Program-made: the position numbers and the translations under genes | Shown here: piece by piece, positions 60,290-64,000 of the stretch | How the letters are laid out: each line of letters starts with the position of its first letter | Numbering within the stretch: the stretch's first letter is position 1 | Origin: Streptomyces sp. VRA16 Mangrove soil | GTDB lineage: Bacteria > Actinomycetota > Actinomycetes > Streptomycetales > Streptomycetaceae | Length of the DNA: 64,000 nucleotides | Direction: 5' to 3' | NCBI RefSeq assembly: GCF_017377775.1 | Contig: NZ_JAFVLN010000001.1 | Span: 186,001 to 250,000, forward strand | Notes under the pieces: generated by a model | Seen by the model: only the letters and a program-made list of their open reading frames with translations | Databases searched by the model: none | What the model was told of the DNA's origin: nothing

Positions 60290-60484
60290 ATGAACCACAC
60301 CATCACCACGGACCCCGCCGCGGCGGTGCGGGCCGCGCGGTTCGGCAAGCTCCCCGAACGGATTCGCTTCGAGGAGATGACCGAGGGCGTGGACACCGAG
60401 GCGGAGTCCCGGCAGGCCGCCACGTACAACCCCGAGGGTCAGTGGCAGTACTACTCGTGCCTGGCCCTCGACCTGGGGCTGTAG
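60290..60484 (+). CDS. Small hypothetical protein (64 aa)
   Basis: A 64-residue acidic protein with no signal or membrane segment, ending W-Q-Y-Y-S-C-L-A-L-D-L-G-L. GGAGG lies 6 bases before the ATG, and codon use matches the neighbours, so it is likely real. The Trp/Tyr-rich end is like short Streptomyces peptides of unknown role. No family was recognised. Confidence 0.6.
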   Translation: MNHTITTDPAAAVRAARFGKLPERIRFEEMTEGVDTEAESRQAATYNPEGQWQYYSCLALDLGL

Positions 60485-60499
60485 CAGAGCGGGCGTACA

Positions 60500-60806
60500 T
60501 GTGCCGGTCCGGTGCGAGCCGCACATGTGCGCAGAGCCCCGGCCGGTTGTGCGTCGGCGTTCCCGGGGCGGCCGTTCGCCGCACGAAGTCCCGGACCGCG
60601 CCGGCGAACGGCTCCGGCTTTATGGGCCCGACACGACGCGCGGAGCGCAGCAGGGAACGGCAGTTGTTGCGTACGACCAGGGGCAGCCAAGGACCGACGG
60701 CCTCGGGGTCGTGCACGTCCACGATGTGGCTCAGGGCGACCAGCTCAGCAGAGCCAGGGCCGACAAGTCGCCCGCCTGCGTACCTGCCTTCCCGGAACCG
60801 GCACAT
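60500..60806 (-). other. Unidentified coding-like segment
   Basis: From ATG 60806 on the minus strand the frame reads L-V-A-L-S-H-I-V-D-V-H-D-P-E-A-V, then P-W-L-P-L-V-V-R-N-N-C-R and F-A-G-A-V-R-D-F-V-R, with good codon bias. No clear stop ends the coding-like part: the frame continues into DNA antisense to the 64-residue gene and stops at 60303. It may be a real small gene with a different end, or the remains of one. The family is unknown. Confidence 0.35.
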
Positions 60807-60834
60807 GCATGTCCGTCGGGCGGCGGTCCGCTGA

Positions 60835-61308
60835 TCAGTCGGACGGCGCCGCGGGGTCCTGGAGCAGGTGCGCCGTCGCGAAGTCCCAGTCGGCGGCGGA
60901 GAGCTCCTGGCCGGCGGGCACGAGCTCGTACGTGTGCTCCAGCCACTCGGCGAGCGGTGGTACGGGCAGCTCGAACAGGGCCGCCATGTCACCGGAGGCC
61001 AGTTGCAGCCGGGCGGTGGGCCGGTCTCCCTCCGGACACGTCGGCCAGATCTGCACGTCACCGAGACCGCTGGCCGAGCACAGCCCCTGCCGGAGCAGAT
61101 CGCGGCCGATCCGCCACAGGACGCCGGCACCGCCCTGGATGAGGAACTCCACGCTGACGACCAGCGGGGCCCCGGGGTCGAACCGGAACTCCGCCCTGAT
61201 GGCCTGCCGGAGCGAGACGCCCAGCACGCGCTCGATGTCGAGGACCAGCTCAAGGCTGTCGTACGGCGCCGTCCTGGGAGCCTGTACACCGGGATGGTTG
61301 CCGCTCAT
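60835..61308 (-). CDS. SsgA-like sporulation/cell-division protein (SALP)
   Basis: A 157-residue SsgA-family protein. It has the family pattern: I-R-A-E-F-R-F-D-P, W-R-I-G-R-D-L-L-R-Q-G-L, G-D-V-Q-I-W-P, A-A-L-F-E-L-P, and W-L-E-H-T-Y-E-L-V-P. Residues 1-20 are a non-conserved extension. Such proteins, found only in morphologically complex actinobacteria, guide septum and spore-wall formation. The start at 61308 has AAGGG nearby; a longer in-frame ORF to 61629 is rejected. It supports a Streptomyces origin for the window. Confidence 0.85.
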   Translation of the reverse strand: MSGNHPGVQAPRTAPYDSLELVLDIERVLGVSLRQAIRAEFRFDPGAPLVVSVEFLIQGGAGVLWRIGRDLLRQGLCSASGLGDVQIWPTCPEGDRPTARLQLASGDMAALFELPVPPLAEWLEHTYELVPAGQELSAADWDFATAHLLQDPAAPSD

Positions 61309-61463
61309 GACGGGAGAACCCTTCTCTGGGGCGGAAGCTGACCCGGCCCACTCTCGTCCCCGAGCAACCGTCGTACATAAGTAGGTTGACCGTCCGGCTG
61401 CGTCGATTTCGACGGCGGGCACGGGGATCGATGTCCGAGAAGCGGATCTCTGTCCGATTCTGT

Positions 61464-61476
61464 CCACTCGGAGTGG
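61464..61476. promoter_or_regulatory. Perfect 13-bp palindrome CCACTC-G-GAGTGG
   Basis: It lies in the 323-bp divergent gap between the SsgA-like gene and the hydrolase gene, 168 bp before the hydrolase. It may be an operator for either. No gene is seen in the gap. Confidence 0.3.
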
Positions 61477-61631
61477 TGGCCGCTGACCGCGAGGACACGC
61501 CTTGTGCCGGCCGGTGCCCGCCGACATTAAGTCATTCGACTGTCGCCCCTGGACATGACGCTGAACGATCCTGGATCCGTCGCCCGCGTGCCGGTGCCGG
61601 ACGAAGGTCGTCATGCTCGGAGGAGCCAACC

Positions 61632-62429
61632 GTGAACCGTACTCCCGTCGTCTTCATCCATGGTGTGTGGCTGCACGCGCTGTCCTGGGAGCCGTGGGCC
61701 GAGCGCTTCGCCGACCGGGGGTTCCTCGCGTTCACGCCCGGCTGGCCGGGAGAGGCGGCCGCCGCCCGCGACCTGCGCGAGAAGCCCGGGTCCTGGGGCG
61801 ACATCGGCCTGGACGCGTTGATGGAGCACTACGCGGACATCGTGCGCTCCTTCGACCGGGCGCCGGTCATCATCGGGCACTCCGTCGGCGGGCTCATCGC
61901 GCAGCACCTCATCGGCGTCAACATCGGCCGGGCCGCGGTGGCCATCGCACCCGCCCCCGTCAACGACATCCTGATGCACGACGCCACGCCCGGACTCCGG
62001 ATGCCGGATCAGGGCGGCGTCGACCCCCTGGTGTCGCTGTCCCCTGAGCAGTTCCGCGAGGTCCTCGCGAACACCGTCGACGCGGCGGAGGCCGCGTGCC
62101 TCTTCGAAAGGTACGTGGTGCCCGCCCCCCGCCGGCTCCTCACGGACCTGGGCTGCGCGGGCGCCGTCCGTAGCCCGCACGCCGTGGCGGACGTCGGCAA
62201 CACCGGCCGGGGCCCGCTGCTGCTGATCTCCGGTCAGGAGGACCTGCTCGTCCCGGACTCCGTCACCAGGGCCGCGTACAAGGCGTACGGCGACTCCACG
62301 GCCACGACGGACCTCAAGCAGTTCGCGGACCGCGCCCACTCCCTCGTCGTGGACGACGGATGGCGCCTCGTCGCCGACTACGTGCTCGGCTGGCTCGACG
62401 AGCAGGGCATCCGGGCGCACGAGGGTTAG
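61632..62429 (+). CDS. Alpha/beta hydrolase
   Basis: A 265-residue cytoplasmic hydrolase. The motifs are V-F-I-H-G-V-W-L (oxyanion region), G-H-S-V-G-G with the nucleophile Ser, D-x-L-V-P-D with the acid Asp, and R-A-H-S-L with the catalytic His. No lid or signal is seen. The GTG at 61632 has GGAGG. Substrate is unknown; similar proteins are esterases or lactonases. A two-stem hairpin follows the stop. Confidence 0.8.
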   Translation: MNRTPVVFIHGVWLHALSWEPWAERFADRGFLAFTPGWPGEAAAARDLREKPGSWGDIGLDALMEHYADIVRSFDRAPVIIGHSVGGLIAQHLIGVNIGRAAVAIAPAPVNDILMHDATPGLRMPDQGGVDPLVSLSPEQFREVLANTVDAAEAACLFERYVVPAPRRLLTDLGCAGAVRSPHAVADVGNTGRGPLLLISGQEDLLVPDSVTRAAYKAYGDSTATTDLKQFADRAHSLVVDDGWRLVADYVLGWLDEQGIRAHEG

Positions 62430-62430
62430 A

Positions 62431-62534
62431 GCCTGTCTCCCGGATCCCTCCGTCGCCCGGAGGGGGCCCCGGCGTCTGGTGCGGCGAGAGTGCGTGCCAG
62501 GCGCCGCGGGGCAGGAGGGGTCCGGGCGACAGGC
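62431..62534. terminator. Bidirectional terminator between convergent genes
   Basis: A stem with arms CCCTCCG/CGGAGGG (62446-62464) lies inside a longer pairing of gcctgtctcccgga (62431-62444) and tccgggcgacaggc (62521-62534). It separates the hydrolase from the LuxR gene. Confidence 0.65.
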
Positions 62535-62535
62535 C

Positions 62536-64000
62536 CTAGGTGTTCTGCCCGTCCGGGACCCTGCCCAGCGCGTCGCGCAGGGCGGCGCGGGACGTGATGC
62601 CGAGCTTGGGGAAGACCCGGTAGAGGTGTGAGCTGACCGTGCGGGGCGACAGGTGCATCCGCTGGCCGATCTCCTTGTTGGTCAGTCCGCTCGCCGCGAG
62701 ATCGGCGATCCGGCGCTCCTGCCAGGTCAGGGCCGTGAGGTGGGTGGAGGGTGTGAGGGAGGAGGCGCCGGTGGCCCGGAGTTCGGCGCCGGCGCGCTCG
62801 GCCCACGTGGGCGCGCCGAGTCGTTCGAAGGTCTCCGCGGCGAGGGTGAGGGGGATCCGGGCGGCCTTGCGTCCCTGGGTGTGGCGGAGGTGGATGCCGT
62901 GGGCGAGGTGGATGCGGGCGAGGTCGTAGGGGAAGTGGGCGCTGTGGGGGTGGGTTTCGGCCTGTTTGAAGAGGGTTTCGGCCTCGGTGGGGTCGGGGGT
63001 GGTCATGGCGAGGGCGCCATGGGTGATGAGGGCGAGGCGGGGGGAGACGCCGGGAAGGTTCGCTTCCTGGGCGGCGAGGGCGTGGGTGCGGGCCTGATCG
63101 GCGCGGCCGGTGTGGAGAGCGGCTTCGACGAGGTCGAGGAGGGTGCGCGAGGCCTGGTGGGCGTACGGCGCGAAGGAACCGGGGGGTGTGATGCCGATGG
63201 CGTGCAGGTAGGCGGCCTCGTAGTCGCCCTCGGCGAGGGCGGCGGTGGTGCCGACGGCGTCGGCGATCTGGGTGAGGAACCCGACGCCCCGGGGGCGGGC
63301 CCAGGTGTCGACCGTCGCCTGTAGTTCACGGGCGCGCTCGGCCTCGCCCCGCAGCGCGGCCAGCAGCGCGAGATACGCGCGGGTGTGGTGGGCGAACAAC
63401 GCGTTGTGGTTCGAGGTCGCCAGCTCCAGGCTGCGCTGTCCGGTCCGCTCGGCCTCGGTCCACTCACCGACCGCGATCTGGTCGAGCATGATCAGGTGCA
63501 GCATGGTGATGCCGACGCCCATCGCCCCGGTCTCGACCTCGCGGTCCACGCTGCGCTGCAACTGCCGCCGGTAGAGGCTGAGGGCGTCCACGTGATAGGC
63601 GGTGGTCCCCAGCCGCGTGATGTCCCACGGATCCAGGTTCTGTACGTCGGCGACGGCGCGTTCCACACGCTCGTACATCCCCGCGCCATGGCGCACGGCG
63701 TCACCCCAGGTGTTCTGGTAGACGCGTGAGACGGCCGGCACCAAGTCGCCCAGGGAGTCGAGGAGTTCATGCGTCCGCTCCCACGCTGTCGCGTCACTCG
63801 CGTACTGGTTGATGGCCAGCAGCAGGTTGATCAGCCGCGTCAGCACCTCGTTCGGCTCTCGCAGGGTCTCCCGCATGGTTTCGATCGCCGTGACGACCTG
63901 GTGACGGGAGGAGCGCACGTCCCCGTCCTCGTACAGCGCGACGTACGCCGACGTGACCACCGAATCCGGGGAACCGCCGCTGCCGGAGGCCGAGTTCGAA
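62536..64000 (-). CDS. LuxR-family regulator, 5' end beyond window
   Basis: At least 488 residues, with the frame open to the right edge, so the N-terminal part is missing; in this family it is often a STAND ATPase. The visible part is a TPR-like helical array (about the first 390 residues seen) and a C-terminal LuxR helix-turn-helix (L-T-W-Q-E-R-R-I-A-D-L, L-T-N-K-E-I-G-Q-R-M, S-P-R-T-V-S-S-H-L). It fits the LAL group of large regulators. Its target is unknown. Confidence 0.85.
   Translation of the reverse strand, partial: SNSASGSGGSPDSVVTSAYVALYEDGDVRSSRHQVVTAIETMRETLREPNEVLTRLINLLLAINQYASDATAWERTHELLDSLGDLVPAVSRVYQNTWGDAVRHGAGMYERVERAVADVQNLDPWDITRLGTTAYHVDALSLYRRQLQRSVDREVETGAMGVGITMLHLIMLDQIAVGEWTEAERTGQRSLELATSNHNALFAHHTRAYLALLAALRGEAERARELQATVDTWARPRGVGFLTQIADAVGTTAALAEGDYEAAYLHAIGITPPGSFAPYAHQASRTLLDLVEAALHTGRADQARTHALAAQEANLPGVSPRLALITHGALAMTTPDPTEAETLFKQAETHPHSAHFPYDLARIHLAHGIHLRHTQGRKAARIPLTLAAETFERLGAPTWAERAGAELRATGASSLTPSTHLTALTWQERRIADLAASGLTNKEIGQRMHLSPRTVSSHLYRVFPKLGITSRAALRDALGRVPDGQNT

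Overview
The window looks like chromosomal DNA of a Streptomyces or a close relative. The DNA is very GC-rich with strong G/C third-codon bias. GTG starts and GTGA/ATGA stop-start overlaps are frequent, many exported enzymes carry twin-arginine signals, and an SsgA-like sporulation protein and large LuxR/STAND regulators are present. No rRNA, tRNA, CRISPR array, insertion sequence or phage gene was seen. All assignments come from reading translations; no database search was run.

Layout. 1-2256: a left-edge gene read off the window whose 5' end is broken or switchable at six 7-bp repeats, a small membrane-anchored protein, and a histidine-kinase relic. 2269-5379: secreted beta-helix protein with a ricin-type (CBM13) tail. 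5521-15038 (minus): a sugar import and oxidation operon of binding protein, two permeases, an unassigned glycosidase-like protein, L-rhamnose-type mutarotase, lactonase and three oxidoreductases. It is divergent from a FadR-type regulator (15410-16210). 16449-23969 (plus): Tat-exported GH43 and GH29 enzymes and a GH43-AbfB enzyme, with a CBM13 relic and a frameshifted GH43-AbfB pseudogene between them. 24410-32133 (minus): LacI regulator, GH2 beta-galactosidase, ABC binding protein and two permeases, then a GH51 relic. 32572-38713 (plus): beta-helix glycosidase and a GH95 enzyme. 39043-44168: a redox operon of Baeyer-Villiger-type monooxygenase, AurF-like di-iron oxygenase and ferredoxin/ferredoxin reductase, facing a TetR regulator. 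44275-46617: broken subtilisin relic and an MFS transporter. 47017-49359: LuxR/STAND regulator. 49536-56386: LacI and GH3 genes divergent from a third ABC importer. 56452-64000: Tat-exported subtilase with an autotransporter-type repeat, CGNR zinc-finger protein, small conserved-looking ORF, SsgA-like protein, alpha/beta hydrolase and a LuxR regulator that runs off the right edge.

How it works together (inference). The core resembles a polysaccharide-utilisation region for plant glycans carrying fucose, galactose and arabinose, such as pectic arabinogalactan or xyloglucan. Exported GH29, GH95, GH43 and beta-helix enzymes release sugars. Three importers lacking their own ATPase bring in products, probably using a shared MsiK-type ATPase encoded elsewhere. 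Cytoplasmic GH2 and GH3 enzymes finish oligosaccharides. A mutarotase, dehydrogenases and a lactonase could oxidise L-fucose or L-rhamnose, but the dehydratase and final cleavage enzyme are not in this window. Six or seven gene relics show the region is being remodelled.
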